Positions 46,460 through 56,398 are shown, counted from the stretch's first letter. The stretch: 64,000 nucleotides of DNA from Deltaproteobacteria bacterium Ga0077539 (GCA_001465015.1 LNEO01000131.1:53279-117278), one strand, 5' to 3'. Numbers and translations: made by a program. The notes: generated by a model not told the origin, from the letters alone.

Positions 46460-46896
46460 GGCAGACTCTCCTCGGGGTTGGGGGGCGCGGCCGCGCTCCC
46501 ACAAGGGACACTGAAACGGCCGGGGATTGTCTGGCCGAACGCCACAGACCGCAAGGGGGCCTGGGTCGCTATCGTCCGCGCCGACGGGCCTTCGCCCAAT
46601 GTGTCTCTGATTGTTCGCGAATTGCCCCGAGCACCTCCTTCGCCCCCGTGCAGGGCGGGCGCGCAGGCCCGCCTCGCGCGCGAGGTCGGCGCACGGCCTG
46701 CGCCAGAGGGGCGCCGGAGCGACAGAGATCTCAGATCGCCTGAAGATTTGTCGATGCACGCGCAACTGCGAGCGGCTCGATGAGACGCAAGCAGCGTGCA
46801 CGACCGCGTATGTCACGTGTGGTAGCGACGGCGGCGGCCGGGACTGAGCGCGCGACGGCACGCGATCGAACGCCCAGGCTCGCGGCCCGCGTCGGC
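46460..46896 (-). other. Long infC leader / intergenic region, no gene supported
   Basis: About 440 bases between the start of infC and the end of the upstream lipoprotein gene. It contains the infC ribosome site (46466-46473) and several G+C-rich inverted segments (for example around 46648-46690, GGGCGGGCGCGCAGGCCCGCC). No thrS and no convincing small ORF was seen. A structured autoregulatory leader is possible. Confidence 0.5.
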
Positions 46897-47892
46897 TCAG
46901 TTGTATCGGTTGAACACCGCGCGAACGAGCGCCTTTTGCGCGTCGGTCCACGTGTAGAACCGATACGTCGTGTGGCTCGTCAGCCCGTTGCGGCCGATGA
47001 GCCAGTCGCTCACCTGCGCGCGCAGGGAGGCCTTCATGGCAGCGCCGACGTAGATCGCGTGGATGTGAGGCGCCTCGCTCGACGGCCATCCGTCGGAGCC
47101 GGGAAGTCGATACCACGCGGCGAAACCCTGGTTCGCGAGCCGCGAGAGCAGCGCGCGAATCTCGTCGTTGGTGAGCCCGCGCGTGCTGATGTCGGTCGCC
47201 GCCGAGTAGGGCTGACCCATGAACGTTCCGTCTTGCCCGTGCGTCCCAGCGGAGGCCGCGGCGCTGCCGATGGTCTGCGTGATTCGCGACGCAGGAACGC
47301 CCGCGCAACGAAGGCGATCCGACGCGTACGCGTGCAGCCCCCAGCGAAGCAGCGACTGTCGCGCGCAGGAAGGGAGCGTGGTCGGCGGTGGCGCGGCCGC
47401 GCAATAGTCGTTGGTCCCTGACGGCTGAGGGACGCATCCGTGCGCGCAGCGCTCGGTCTGAACCGTTCCAGAGACGCAGCGCTGCCTCGAGCTGCGGTCG
47501 GAGGTGCACGTCCAGATGGAAGACTGCCCGGACGCAGACCCCGTGCACATGCGGGGCGGGGACGGCACATCCCTCGGCGGCACAACGTCCCTCACATCGA
47601 TCGCATCGGGTCGACTGAGCGAGGCATCAACAAGACCCTCATCGGGCGGGTCGGTTGCGTCCATCGGCGCCTCGGCGTCCGTCGCATCCTCGGGCGCGCT
47701 CGCATCGGTGCCGTCGTTCTCTGGGGAAAACGGCTCGAGCGCGTCGTCGTCGAGCTCGGCGTCCTGCGGGATCGGCGGGTGGCCGAGATCGAGCCCCGCG
47801 TCGGGCGCGCAGCGGTGAAGAGCTACCAGCACTGCGAGCGCGAGCGCTGACTTCGGGCAGAGCGCAGCAGAACGAGACGGGAACCTCGCCAT
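46897..47892 (-). CDS. Secreted lipoprotein-like protein with a possible M15-type peptidase domain
   Basis: 331 residues from ATG 47892. Signal (SALALAVLVALHRC), a long acidic Asp/Ala/Pro linker (to about residue 120), then a Cys-rich segment (CTSDRSSRQRCVSGTVQTERCAHGC). The C-terminal 130 residues include GTHGQDGTFMGQPYSAATDIS and APHIHAIYVG. Their His/Asp/His spacing recalls the zinc site of D-Ala-D-Ala carboxypeptidase-type M15 enzymes (SxHxxGxAxD...HxH). This reading is tentative. If right, it would act on peptidoglycan or secreted peptides. Confidence 0.6.
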   Translation of the reverse strand: MARFPSRSAALCPKSALALAVLVALHRCAPDAGLDLGHPPIPQDAELDDDALEPFSPENDGTDASAPEDATDAEAPMDATDPPDEGLVDASLSRPDAIDVRDVVPPRDVPSPPRMCTGSASGQSSIWTCTSDRSSRQRCVSGTVQTERCAHGCVPQPSGTNDYCAAAPPPTTLPSCARQSLLRWGLHAYASDRLRCAGVPASRITQTIGSAAASAGTHGQDGTFMGQPYSAATDISTRGLTNDEIRALLSRLANQGFAAWYRLPGSDGWPSSEAPHIHAIYVGAAMKASLRAQVSDWLIGRNGLTSHTTYRFYTWTDAQKALVRAVFNRYN

Positions 47893-48225
47893 GGCTTGTA
47901 GAATAGCAAAGCGCGGGCGGACCGCGGTGTCTCGAGAGCAAGCTTCAGCGAGAATCGCTTTGGCAGAGCGCGGTGGCGCTTCGCGGGCGAGGGGGTCGGC
48001 AACAGGGGAAGTCAGCGACCCGCGAATCGCCGGCATGAACACACGTTTTCAAGATCCACCGACGTCGACGCGAGCGGAGCGCGCCGGCGAGACAGCGCCC
48101 TCGTGCGCGATCGAGGCTCCCGCCGAATGGTTCATCGTTCGACCAGGAGCAACGGATCGTTCGAAAAGGCCGATCTATACGACAACGCGCGAAGCGCTCT
48201 CGGCGTCGAGGTATCTCAACCCCTT
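47893..48225. other. Divergent intergenic region, no gene supported
   Basis: About 330 bases between the minus-strand lipoprotein and terC. A TATTCT box lies about 8 bases before the lipoprotein ATG on the minus strand (near 47901-47906), and TATACG occurs at 48176-48181 upstream of terC. I could not confirm -35 boxes. Confidence 0.4.
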
Positions 48226-48984
48226 GTGATCCTACCCGGAATCAACGATCCGCAGACCTGGCTCGCGCTCGCATCGCTCATCGCGATGGAGGTCGTGCTC
48301 GGGGTCGACAACATCGTCTTCATCACGATCCTGACCAGCAGACTTCCCGAGAAATACCGCGAGCGCACAGCTCGGCTCGGAATCGGGCTCGCGCTCGCGA
48401 TGCGCATCGGCCTCTTGTTCGCGATCCAGTGGATCATGACGCTGACGCGCGAGCTCGCGGTGGTGGCTGGCGTCTCGATCACGGGCAAGCGCTTGATCCT
48501 CCTCGTGGGAGGGCTGTTTCTGATCGCGAAGGCGACGCTCGAGCTGCACAAGAAGCTCGAGGGCCCTGCGGCTTCTGGCGAAAACGGCGGCGAGCCCGCG
48601 TCGGTCCGCGTGGTGATCGCGCAGATTCTGGCGCTGGACCTGATCTTCTCGCTCGACTCGGTGATCACCGCGGTCGGGATGATTCCCGCCGACCAGCTCT
48701 GGGTGATGGTGACGGCCATCCTGGTGTCCGTCGTCGTGATGCTCGTGGGCGCCAAGCCCATCAGTCAGTTCGTGATGCAGCACCCGACGATGAAGGTGCT
48801 AGCGCTCGCCTTTCTGATCTTGATCGGGGTGATGCTGCTCGCAGAGGGAGTGGGCCAGAAAATCCCGAAGGGATACGTCTACTTTGCGATGGCGTTCTCG
48901 CTCGGGGTCGAGGCGATCAACCTTCGCATTCGCAAGCGCTCTGCAGCGTCGACCGCTGCGGCGCCGGTCGCGCCGTCCCCGTGA
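48226..48984 (+). CDS. TerC-family integral membrane protein
   Basis: About 252 residues from GTG 48226. Family signatures: AMEVVLGVDNIVFITIL, the central QILALDLIFSLDSVITAVGM and a terminal YFAMAFSLGVEAINLRIR. About seven hydrophobic segments. TerC proteins take part in metal (Mn2+) export and in loading of secreted metalloenzymes. The start is unclear: GAGG sits 14 bases before the GTG, and GTG 48103 would add 41 polar residues. The acidic residues in membrane segments are all present. Confidence 0.88.
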   Translation: MILPGINDPQTWLALASLIAMEVVLGVDNIVFITILTSRLPEKYRERTARLGIGLALAMRIGLLFAIQWIMTLTRELAVVAGVSITGKRLILLVGGLFLIAKATLELHKKLEGPAASGENGGEPASVRVVIAQILALDLIFSLDSVITAVGMIPADQLWVMVTAILVSVVVMLVGAKPISQFVMQHPTMKVLALAFLILIGVMLLAEGVGQKIPKGYVYFAMAFSLGVEAINLRIRKRSAASTAAAPVAPSP

Positions 48985-49006
48985 TCCCTCGCAGCGCGCG
49001 ACGCGA

Positions 49007-51736
49007 TCAGCCCGTGCCGCCGAGGCCCATCGCGAGGGCGTTGACCGTGAGCAGAAGCTCGTTGAGCAGCGCCTCGTCGGTCGTCGACCGTCGGTGTCTT
49101 CGAAGCAGCTCGATCTGCCGCGCATGCAGCACTCGCAGCGCGGGCGTTCGAGCGACGACCGCCGCGTGAACCCCGGGACGTCGCTCGGCGAGCGAGCCCT
49201 GATACAGCCGTTCGAGCATCGCCATCGTCCGCGCGCGCTCTTCGAGCACGACCCCGAGCAGCTCGTCGGACAACGCTCGATCGGTGACCAACGCGCAGTA
49301 CTGCCGCATGACTTCGGGGTCCGTCCACGCGACCGCCGTCGCTGCGTTGCCGAGCGCGTAGTGAGCGGGTGACCACGCGATGAAGTGCTGTTCGAGCGCA
49401 GCGAAGCCCGCGGCGTCCTCGCGCATCAGCGCGTCGAGCGCCGAGCCGACGCCGAACCACCCCGAGAGATGAAACCGCGCCTGCCCCCAGCTGAACACCC
49501 ACGGGATCGCGCGAAGGTCTTGCAGTGATCGCTGCCCGGTCCTTCGCGACGGCCTCGATCCGATGCGGCTCCGCTCGATCGCATCGATCGGCGTCGCCTC
49601 ACGAAAAAACGAGATGAACCCATCGCGTCCCACCAGGCGTTGGTACGCATCGAGGCTGGCGCGCGACAGGATATCCATGGCCCGCTCGAGCGCGATTCGC
49701 TCTGCGTCCGTGGGACCGTCGACGGGAGGCTTCGGCGCCTGCTCGAGCGCGCTCGAGCGAAGCACGTTGGCGACGAGGACCTCGACGTGATGCGCGCCGG
49801 TCATGGGGTTGGCGTACTTCTGCGAGATGGTCTCTCCCTGTTCGGTCACGCGCAGGTCGAAGCGCAGCGCGTCACCCGGGAGGCTCTTGACGAACCGGTG
49901 CGTCGGCCCCGCGCCTCGGCTGGTCGAGCCTCCGCGTCCATGAAAGAACCGCACTCGCACCCCGTGCGTGCGACCGACGGCCGCGAGCGATCGCTGCGCC
50001 CCGTACAGACCCCACAAGCTCGCGACGAGCCCGCCGTCCTTGTTGCTGTCGCTATAGCCGATCATCACCTCTTGGACCGGCTCTCGCTCGCCTCGGAGCG
50101 AGCGCTGCAGCGCGAGGCTCCGCTTCGTCCAGGGGTGCTCGAGAAAGCCATCGAGCACCGCGGCGCTCTGCGCGAGATCGTCGATCGTCTCGAAGAGCGG
50201 GACGATCGGCAGCGGGCAGGCGGGTCCGTCTTCGGCTTGATGGACCAAGCCCACTTCTCTCGCGAACAGGTAGACCACCAACAGGTCCGAGAGGCTTCGG
50301 GTCATGCTGATGATCAGCGACCCGATGGGCGCGACGCCGTGCGCTCGAACCTCTTCTGCCAACGTGCGAAAGCAGTCGACGACTGCCTGCGCTTCGGGCC
50401 CGAGCGGTGTTGCCGGCGCGGTGAAGGGTCGGCGCAATCGCAGCTCGTCCTCGAGAAACCGAAGCCGCTTCGCCTCGTCCCATTGACCGAACGCCGTGTC
50501 CGCCGCGCCTGAGGCCGCGAGCAACTGCTCGACGGCGTGTTCGTGAAAGGCGCTGTTTTGCCGCACGTCGAGCGCGGCGAGGTGAAACCCGAAGCTCTCC
50601 ACCAGGCGCCGGACCGGGCGGACGAACCCGCGCGCGAGCGGCGTCGCAGAGGCCTCATCGAGCGCTCGCTCGCACGCGCGCAGCGAGCCGATGAGCTCGG
50701 CGGCGTTCGCGAACGACCCGCGCTCGTCTCGATGCGGCAGCCTCGCCCGCAGCAGCCCGACCCACTGTCGCATCGGCTCTCCTCGGTTGCGCGCGAGCAC
50801 GGCTGCGGCGCGGTCGCCAAGGGCGTTGGTGGCGTGCGCGAGCCCTTCGCTCATCGACGGGGACGCTCGCAGCGCTTCGTTGGACACGCTGAGGACTCGC
50901 GCGAGCTCTTCGAGCCGCTGGTCGATGAGCGACAACGCCGTGGATCGCAGCTGGGCGAAGCTCTCTTTGGTAACCGCTGCGGTCACGAACGGGTGTCCGT
51001 CACGATCGCCGCCGACCCATGTTCCGAAGCGCAAGCGGGGACAGTCGACGTCGGGCAGCGGCGAGCCCATCGCCTCTTGCCAGCTTCGCGCGAGCCGCTC
51101 GTCGAGCGTCGCGATGACCGAGGGAAAGACGTTGCACAGGTAGTGCACGACGTTGCGCCGCTCGGAGGCGACGTCTGGCTTGTCGAGAAATAGCTCGCCG
51201 GTCATCCACAGCAACGCGAGCGTCGAGCGGATCTCTTCGTCGATCCGGCGCTGTTCGACCGGCGTGTACATCTGGTTCTCGCGCTGCACGAGCAGCGTGT
51301 AGAGCCGACGATGATGCTCGAGGACCGTCGCTCTCTTGGCCTCCGTCGGGTGCGCGGTGAGCACGAGCTCGACCCGCGCCTGTCCGAGCACCGGCGCGAG
51401 CGTCTCGGCCGACCAACCCGAAGCCCGCAGCGCCTGCAGGCTCTGACCGAACAGCGACGGAACCGCGCACAGCCCGTCGGCCCGCTCGAGGTCGCGTCGA
51501 TGCTGCACCGCGGCGTTTTCTTCGGCGACGGTGCGGAGGTGAAACTCGATCGAGAGCGCTTGAGAGAGCTTCGCGGTCGTGAGTTCGGACAGCTCTGTCG
51601 CGCGGTCTTCTCGAAGCAGATCACTCGCGACCTCGTGCTCGCCCAAGCTCACGAGCGCCTCTCGGAAGCGCTCGCGCAGATAGCCGAGGTCGCGCTGAAT
51701 CTTCTGCGGGTCGGCCGCGGGAATCTCTGCTCGCAT
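49007..51736 (-). CDS. ppc: Phosphoenolpyruvate carboxylase
   Basis: 909 residues. Active-site stretches are intact: TAHPTEAKR (catalytic His), GYSDSNKDGG and FHGRGGSTSRGAGP. The C-terminus ends VNALAMGLGGTG, similar to the family's terminal NTG. It carboxylates PEP to oxaloacetate, refilling the citric acid cycle. ATG 51736 gives the usual length (E. coli 883). Confidence 0.97.
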   Translation of the reverse strand: MRAEIPAADPQKIQRDLGYLRERFREALVSLGEHEVASDLLREDRATELSELTTAKLSQALSIEFHLRTVAEENAAVQHRRDLERADGLCAVPSLFGQSLQALRASGWSAETLAPVLGQARVELVLTAHPTEAKRATVLEHHRRLYTLLVQRENQMYTPVEQRRIDEEIRSTLALLWMTGELFLDKPDVASERRNVVHYLCNVFPSVIATLDERLARSWQEAMGSPLPDVDCPRLRFGTWVGGDRDGHPFVTAAVTKESFAQLRSTALSLIDQRLEELARVLSVSNEALRASPSMSEGLAHATNALGDRAAAVLARNRGEPMRQWVGLLRARLPHRDERGSFANAAELIGSLRACERALDEASATPLARGFVRPVRRLVESFGFHLAALDVRQNSAFHEHAVEQLLAASGAADTAFGQWDEAKRLRFLEDELRLRRPFTAPATPLGPEAQAVVDCFRTLAEEVRAHGVAPIGSLIISMTRSLSDLLVVYLFAREVGLVHQAEDGPACPLPIVPLFETIDDLAQSAAVLDGFLEHPWTKRSLALQRSLRGEREPVQEVMIGYSDSNKDGGLVASLWGLYGAQRSLAAVGRTHGVRVRFFHGRGGSTSRGAGPTHRFVKSLPGDALRFDLRVTEQGETISQKYANPMTGAHHVEVLVANVLRSSALEQAPKPPVDGPTDAERIALERAMDILSRASLDAYQRLVGRDGFISFFREATPIDAIERSRIGSRPSRRTGQRSLQDLRAIPWVFSWGQARFHLSGWFGVGSALDALMREDAAGFAALEQHFIAWSPAHYALGNAATAVAWTDPEVMRQYCALVTDRALSDELLGVVLEERARTMAMLERLYQGSLAERRPGVHAAVVARTPALRVLHARQIELLRRHRRSTTDEALLNELLLTVNALAMGLGGTG

Positions 51737-51928
51737 GACCGACGGTCTACGACCATCGGGAGTCCTCGGGCAATCCGTGATCGCGAGGCAGCTCGATCCT
51801 CGACACGTGCAGCGCTTGCGCGAAGCGTGCAACGAACGCAGTTGCCCGAGGACCCGCAGGTCACATCTCGCGCGCTCGCGAGCGATTGTCGTTGGTACAG
51901 CGGTTGCGACGTTCGTCAGTCGTTGCTC

Positions 51929-53371
51929 ATGAATCACTCGGCGTCGAGCGTCCTGCGCACAGGGTTGTGGCTGCTTCTTGCGGCCACGCTCGCAGGTTGC
52001 CCGAAGGCCCGTGTCGAGCAGCAGTGTCGGTTCAACGACGAGTGCGAGGGGCAGCTGATCTGCGCCGGGTCGTTTTGCCGCGAGCAGTGCCGCTCCGACC
52101 GCGATTGTCCCGAGATCGGCTTCTGTGTTCCGTCGACGGACCCGAGCAAATCGGTGTGCGTGTTGCGGCGTTCGCCGAGGCTGTGCTCGATGGACTCGGA
52201 GTGCGGCGCGGGGCGAATCTGCACGCACGAAGGGCTGTGCTCGCCCGAGTGTCGATCGGATCGCGATTGCAGGACCTTCAACCTCCGCGGAGCGTGCACG
52301 CCGGGACGCTTCTGCGTGCTGCCGCCAGAGCCAGACGCAGGGCTTCGATGTGGAGGCGGCTCAGTCGAGTGCGCTGGGCGCTGCGTCGACCTGCAAACAG
52401 ACTCGGCGCACTGCGGCGTGTGCGCGGCGACGTGTACGGCATCGCAGATTTGCGCGATGGGAAGCTGCGAGGATCGATGCTTCGGCGGCGCGGTGTTGTG
52501 TGGCGCGCAGTGCGTCGCCGTGGCGACGGATCCGAGCAACTGCGGGCAGTGCGGACGCGTGTGTTCGAGCAACAACGCCGACCGCTCGTGGTGCCACGAC
52601 GGCCTGTGCAAGGCGCTTTGCACCAGCGGTTTCGCGGACTGCGACGGCGACCCGGCGAGCCCGTGCGAGACCGACACGCGCACGAGCGAGCAGCACTGCG
52701 GACGCTGCTCGAACGCCTGCCCCGCTGCTCGAGTGTGCGGCGGAGGCCGCTGCCTGTTGCCGATGAGCATGGCGCACTACGCGTTCGAGGGCGACGGTAT
52801 CGACGCGGTCGCGAGCCTCGATCTGCGGGTGGTGGGCGCGACGTTCGTACAGGGCGTTTCGGGCCGCGCGATCAGCTTCAACGGAACGGCGTCTGAGTAC
52901 GCCATTCGCACGGCCGACGACGCAGTGTTCGACCTGATGAGCGGAGACTTCACGCTCTCGCTCTGGTTCTGGGTCGACGCGACGGCCGGCGCGCAGACGC
53001 TGGTCGAAAAGCTGGGCGGCGCTTCAGGGCCGGGTTGGTCTCTGAGCGTCGCCACGAGCACCTCGCTCGAGCTGACCGTGGAGGCCGTGATCATCACGGC
53101 GCCCGTGAGCGTGCGCGCGGGCCGTTGGCACCACGTTGCGGTCCGCCGCGAGGGACGCCTCTACTCGGTGTTCTTCGATGGTGGACTCGCGGCCAACAGC
53201 GCTGCGGCGACGGTGCTGAACGGCACCACCGCTCCCCTCGTTCTAGGCCGTCGCAACGTCGGCGGAGCGCCGAGCAACTTCTTGCGCGGCCGACTCGACG
53301 AGTTCTCGCTCTCAGGACGCGCGCTCACGGACGCGGAGATCCGAACGGAGTACACGAGCCTTGCGCCCTGA
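51929..53371 (+). CDS. Cys-rich lipoprotein with C-terminal LamG/concanavalin-like domain (paralogue 1)
   Basis: 480 residues. Lipobox LLAATLAGC. The N-terminal 270 residues are Cys-rich modules: QQCRFNDECEGQLICAGSFC, CRSDRDCPEIGFC, CVDLQTDSAHCGVCAATC, CVAVATDPSNCGQCGRVC. The C-terminus is a LamG-like jellyroll: MAHYAFEGDGIDAVAS, FTLSLWFWVDATAGAQTLVEKLG, GRWHHVAVRREG and GRLDEFSLSGRALTDAEI. LamG domains bind glycans or proteins. It starts an operon of three overlapping genes and is divergent from ppc. Confidence 0.88.
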   Translation: MNHSASSVLRTGLWLLLAATLAGCPKARVEQQCRFNDECEGQLICAGSFCREQCRSDRDCPEIGFCVPSTDPSKSVCVLRRSPRLCSMDSECGAGRICTHEGLCSPECRSDRDCRTFNLRGACTPGRFCVLPPEPDAGLRCGGGSVECAGRCVDLQTDSAHCGVCAATCTASQICAMGSCEDRCFGGAVLCGAQCVAVATDPSNCGQCGRVCSSNNADRSWCHDGLCKALCTSGFADCDGDPASPCETDTRTSEQHCGRCSNACPAARVCGGGRCLLPMSMAHYAFEGDGIDAVASLDLRVVGATFVQGVSGRAISFNGTASEYAIRTADDAVFDLMSGDFTLSLWFWVDATAGAQTLVEKLGGASGPGWSLSVATSTSLELTVEAVIITAPVSVRAGRWHHVAVRREGRLYSVFFDGGLAANSAAATVLNGTTAPLVLGRRNVGGAPSNFLRGRLDEFSLSGRALTDAEIRTEYTSLAP

Positions 53372-54935
53372 ACGAAGTCTCGCTCGGGCGCTCGCGGCGC
53401 TCTTGTCCATCGCGGCAGCGCAGGCGTTTGCGGGCGGGTGTGTGGCGCGAGCGAGGCTCGAGCAACAGTGCCGCTTCGACAGCGACTGCGACGGTCAGCT
53501 CGTGTGCGCCGGAGGATTCTGCCGGGTGCGATGCCGCTCGGATCGCGACTGCATTCCGACGGGGGGAGCGTGCGTTCCGGGCCCCGAGCTCGACTCGACG
53601 CTTTGTCTGTGGCCGTCGTCGCCGCCGCTCTGCAACCTGAACACCGACTGCAAGGGCACGCGGGTGTGCTCGCCGGACGGCTTCTGCTCACCGCAGTGCA
53701 GGACCGACGGCGACTGCACCGTCGTGCACCCGAACGGCCGCTGCCGGGCAGGCGCGTGTTTCCTGGCCGCCTTCGGGGAGACATGTGGACCGAGCCTCTC
53801 TCTCTGCGACCCTCGATGCGTCGACCTCTCGCAGGACCCGACGAACTGCGGCGCGTGCGGCGTCGTGTGCGATGCGGACAAGCGCTGCGTCGCTGGCGTA
53901 TGCCGTGCGCAGTGCGTCGCTCCGACGACCGAATGCGGAGTCGAGTGCGTCGATACGCGCACCAACCCGGCGCACTGCGGGCGTTGCGGAATGGACTGCG
54001 GATCGAGCGCGATCTGCCGCGCCGGCGCGTGCGTTCTGCTCTGCCCGGGGCTCGCGGAGTACTGCAGCGGCGTGTGCGCGAACACCCAAATGAGCGCGCT
54101 GCACTGCGGCGCCTGTGACAACGCGTGTCCCGCTCGATCGCACGCGACGCCCTGGTGCGTCGCCGGCCAATGCGCGTTGGTATGCGAGGCGCTCTACGGC
54201 GACTGCGATCGCGTGATGGACAACGGCTGCGAGCGCTCGCTCGTCGCGGACGCGGCCAATTGCGGCGCCTGCGGAAACGCGTGCGGCGCGGGGCTTCTCT
54301 GCGCGCAGGGTCGGTGCTTGCCGACAGGAGTCGTCGCGTACTGGCCCCTCGACGGAAATGGGCGCGACGTCCTCGGCGGCCGAGACCTCACGCTGGTCGG
54401 CGCGACGTTCGAGCCCGGGGTCGTCGGACAGGCCCTCTCGTTCGACGGAAGTCCGGCGCGAACCGCGGAGCGCCCGACGAGCGACGCCCTGTTCGACCTG
54501 CAGTCCTCCGCGTTTACGCTGTCGCTGTGGGTGTATTTCAACGCCTTCTCGACGGAGCAGGTGCTCATCGAGAAGCTCTCTGGCTCGGCGGGTCCGGGCT
54601 GGACGCTGACGCGCGTCTCCGCGACCAACATCCGGTTCGGTACGAGCTCTGGCTCTTTCGATGCAGTCACTTCTCTGCCCGAGCGGGTGTGGCACAACAT
54701 CGTGCTTCGCAAGAGCGGGACGGTGCTCACGATGTTCGTCGACGGGATCATCGCTGCGACCCGTCCGGGCGATCTCGTCATCTCGGCGTCGCCGAATCCG
54801 CTCTTGATCGGGCGGCGAAACAGCGTCGACGGGCGGGGCTTCTACGGCAACGGTCGCTTCGACGAGCTCTGGCTGGTCGATCGCGCCATGAGCAACGCCG
54901 AGATCCTCGCTGAGTACGACCGGCGAGCGCCATGA
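53361..54935 (+). CDS. Cys-rich lipoprotein with C-terminal LamG/concanavalin-like domain (paralogue 2)
   Basis: 524 residues from TTG 53361, overlapping the previous stop by 11 bases. The signal ends AQAFAGGC. Domain order matches paralogue 1: QQCRFDSDCDGQLVCAGGFC, CRSDRDCIPTGGAC, CVDLSQDPTNCGACGVVC, CVDTRTNPAHCGRCGMDC, then a LamG domain (VVAYWPLDGNGRDVLGG, FTLSLWVYFNAFSTEQVLIEKL, GRFDELWLVDRAMSNAEI). This is a tandem duplication, now diverged, with one or two extra Cys modules. It overlaps the next gene by ATGA. Confidence 0.87.
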   Translation: MRPERSLARALAALLSIAAAQAFAGGCVARARLEQQCRFDSDCDGQLVCAGGFCRVRCRSDRDCIPTGGACVPGPELDSTLCLWPSSPPLCNLNTDCKGTRVCSPDGFCSPQCRTDGDCTVVHPNGRCRAGACFLAAFGETCGPSLSLCDPRCVDLSQDPTNCGACGVVCDADKRCVAGVCRAQCVAPTTECGVECVDTRTNPAHCGRCGMDCGSSAICRAGACVLLCPGLAEYCSGVCANTQMSALHCGACDNACPARSHATPWCVAGQCALVCEALYGDCDRVMDNGCERSLVADAANCGACGNACGAGLLCAQGRCLPTGVVAYWPLDGNGRDVLGGRDLTLVGATFEPGVVGQALSFDGSPARTAERPTSDALFDLQSSAFTLSLWVYFNAFSTEQVLIEKLSGSAGPGWTLTRVSATNIRFGTSSGSFDAVTSLPERVWHNIVLRKSGTVLTMFVDGIIAATRPGDLVISASPNPLLIGRRNSVDGRGFYGNGRFDELWLVDRAMSNAEILAEYDRRAP

Positions 54936-56398
54936 ACACCGACGCGACAGCAACGATGAAGCGACGATCGAGCGGTCGATCTCAGCTCCGCGTGATCGCG
55001 GCGATCGCCGCGCTGATGGCCGCGGTGCCCGACGTGGCCCGCGCGCAGGGGCAGCCGAGCCCAGCCGCGGTGCGCGAGGCGAGCGAACGATTTCAGCGTG
55101 GAATCGACCTGACGGACGAGGGCAACTACAGCGCGGCCCTGACGGAGTTTCAGCGGGCGTACGCGCTCACACAGAACGCCCTGGTGCTCTTCAACCTCTC
55201 GGCGACGCACGAGGCGCTGGGGCATTTCGTCGAGGCGCTTGATTTAATGGGCCGATTCGAGCGCGAGGCGCCAGCGCCAGCGGTGCGCGAGCGCAGAGCG
55301 TTGGTCGACGGAGCCCTCGCTCGACTCCGCGGCCGGATCGGAACGTTGCTTCTCGAGACGGACACGCCCGGAGCCGAGCTCTTGCTCGACGGGATCGCGC
55401 GGCCGATCGGCGAGGCGCGGGTCGGGATGCGGCTCGACGCGGGGCGACACCGAGTCACGGTCCGCGCGCCGGGCCACGTGGCGAGAGAAGAGATCGTCGA
55501 CGTGGTCGGCGGCGCGAGCGCGCGGATCGCGATCAACCTCGCGCGCGTGCAGAGCTCGATCTTGGTTCGGTGCAACGTCGCGCGCGCAGAGGTTCGGGTC
55601 GACGGCGTGGTCGTGGGGAGGACGCCCATGGCGAGCCCGATCCTCATCGGAGAGGGGCGGCGCGTGGTCGAGGTGACACGCGACGGCTATGCGCCGTTTC
55701 GCCAAGAGGTGACCGCGGCGGGGCTCGGCGCCGAGGTGCGGGCGCGGCTCTCGTGGGACCCAGCTCTCGACGCGAACACTGGCGCGCGCGCGCGCATTCG
55801 CGCGACGGAGCCGAACATCACTGCGTCGATCGACGGTCGTCGCGTGAGCACTGACGGCAGCGAGCTCGTCCCGCCGGGCGTGCATGTGGTCCGCGTCGAG
55901 CACCGAGATTTTCTCGTGACAGAGCGAGAGGTAGAGCTGCTTGCGGGCGTGGTCTCGACCGTCGATTTCTCGCTCGCTCCGGTCCCTGCGTTTCGCGACG
56001 AGTGGATGCGAGACGCGCACGCATCGAGGCGCAACGGGTGGATCGTCGGCGGAGCAGGCGCGGCGGTGACCGTGGGCGGCGCGGTGTTTCTCGCGGTGCG
56101 AGGCGTCACATACGGGACGGATCTGTCCTCGCGAGACAGCGCAGAGCGCGCCGTACAAATGTGCGGCGGATGCGTGAACGGCATGGCACTGGCGAGCGCG
56201 CTCGCTGATGCGCGCGACCGCGTGACGGTGGACGAGATCTTGATGGGCGTCGCCGGAGGCGTGACCGCCGTTGGTGTCGCGGGGGTGATCACAGGAGCGC
56301 TGCTCCTGCGAAACGCGCCGGCGCTCGATCGCTTCGAGCGTCGTCCGATGGTGTGGGTGCTGCCAGGTCGAGGACTCGGGCTAGCAGCCTCGTTTTGA
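54932..56398 (+). CDS. Exported TPR-PEGA protein (second locus)
   Basis: 488 residues. Signal peptide (LRVIAAIAALMAAVPDVARA), TPR-like pairs (FQRGIDLTDEGNYSAALTEFQRAY, FNLSATHEALGHFVEALDLM), then three PEGA-like beta repeats (GTLLLETDTPGAELLLDG, SSILVRCNVARAEVRVDG, ARIRATEPNITASIDG). The C-terminus has two membrane helices (GGAGAAVTVGGAVFLAV and GVAGGVTAVGVAGVITGALLL). It overlaps the LamG lipoprotein 2 stop by four bases (ATGA), so all three proteins are made together. Same plan as the gene at 11530. Confidence 0.85.
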   Translation: MNTDATATMKRRSSGRSQLRVIAAIAALMAAVPDVARAQGQPSPAAVREASERFQRGIDLTDEGNYSAALTEFQRAYALTQNALVLFNLSATHEALGHFVEALDLMGRFEREAPAPAVRERRALVDGALARLRGRIGTLLLETDTPGAELLLDGIARPIGEARVGMRLDAGRHRVTVRAPGHVAREEIVDVVGGASARIAINLARVQSSILVRCNVARAEVRVDGVVVGRTPMASPILIGEGRRVVEVTRDGYAPFRQEVTAAGLGAEVRARLSWDPALDANTGARARIRATEPNITASIDGRRVSTDGSELVPPGVHVVRVEHRDFLVTEREVELLAGVVSTVDFSLAPVPAFRDEWMRDAHASRRNGWIVGGAGAAVTVGGAVFLAVRGVTYGTDLSSRDSAERAVQMCGGCVNGMALASALADARDRVTVDEILMGVAGGVTAVGVAGVITGALLLRNAPALDRFERRPMVWVLPGRGLGLAASF

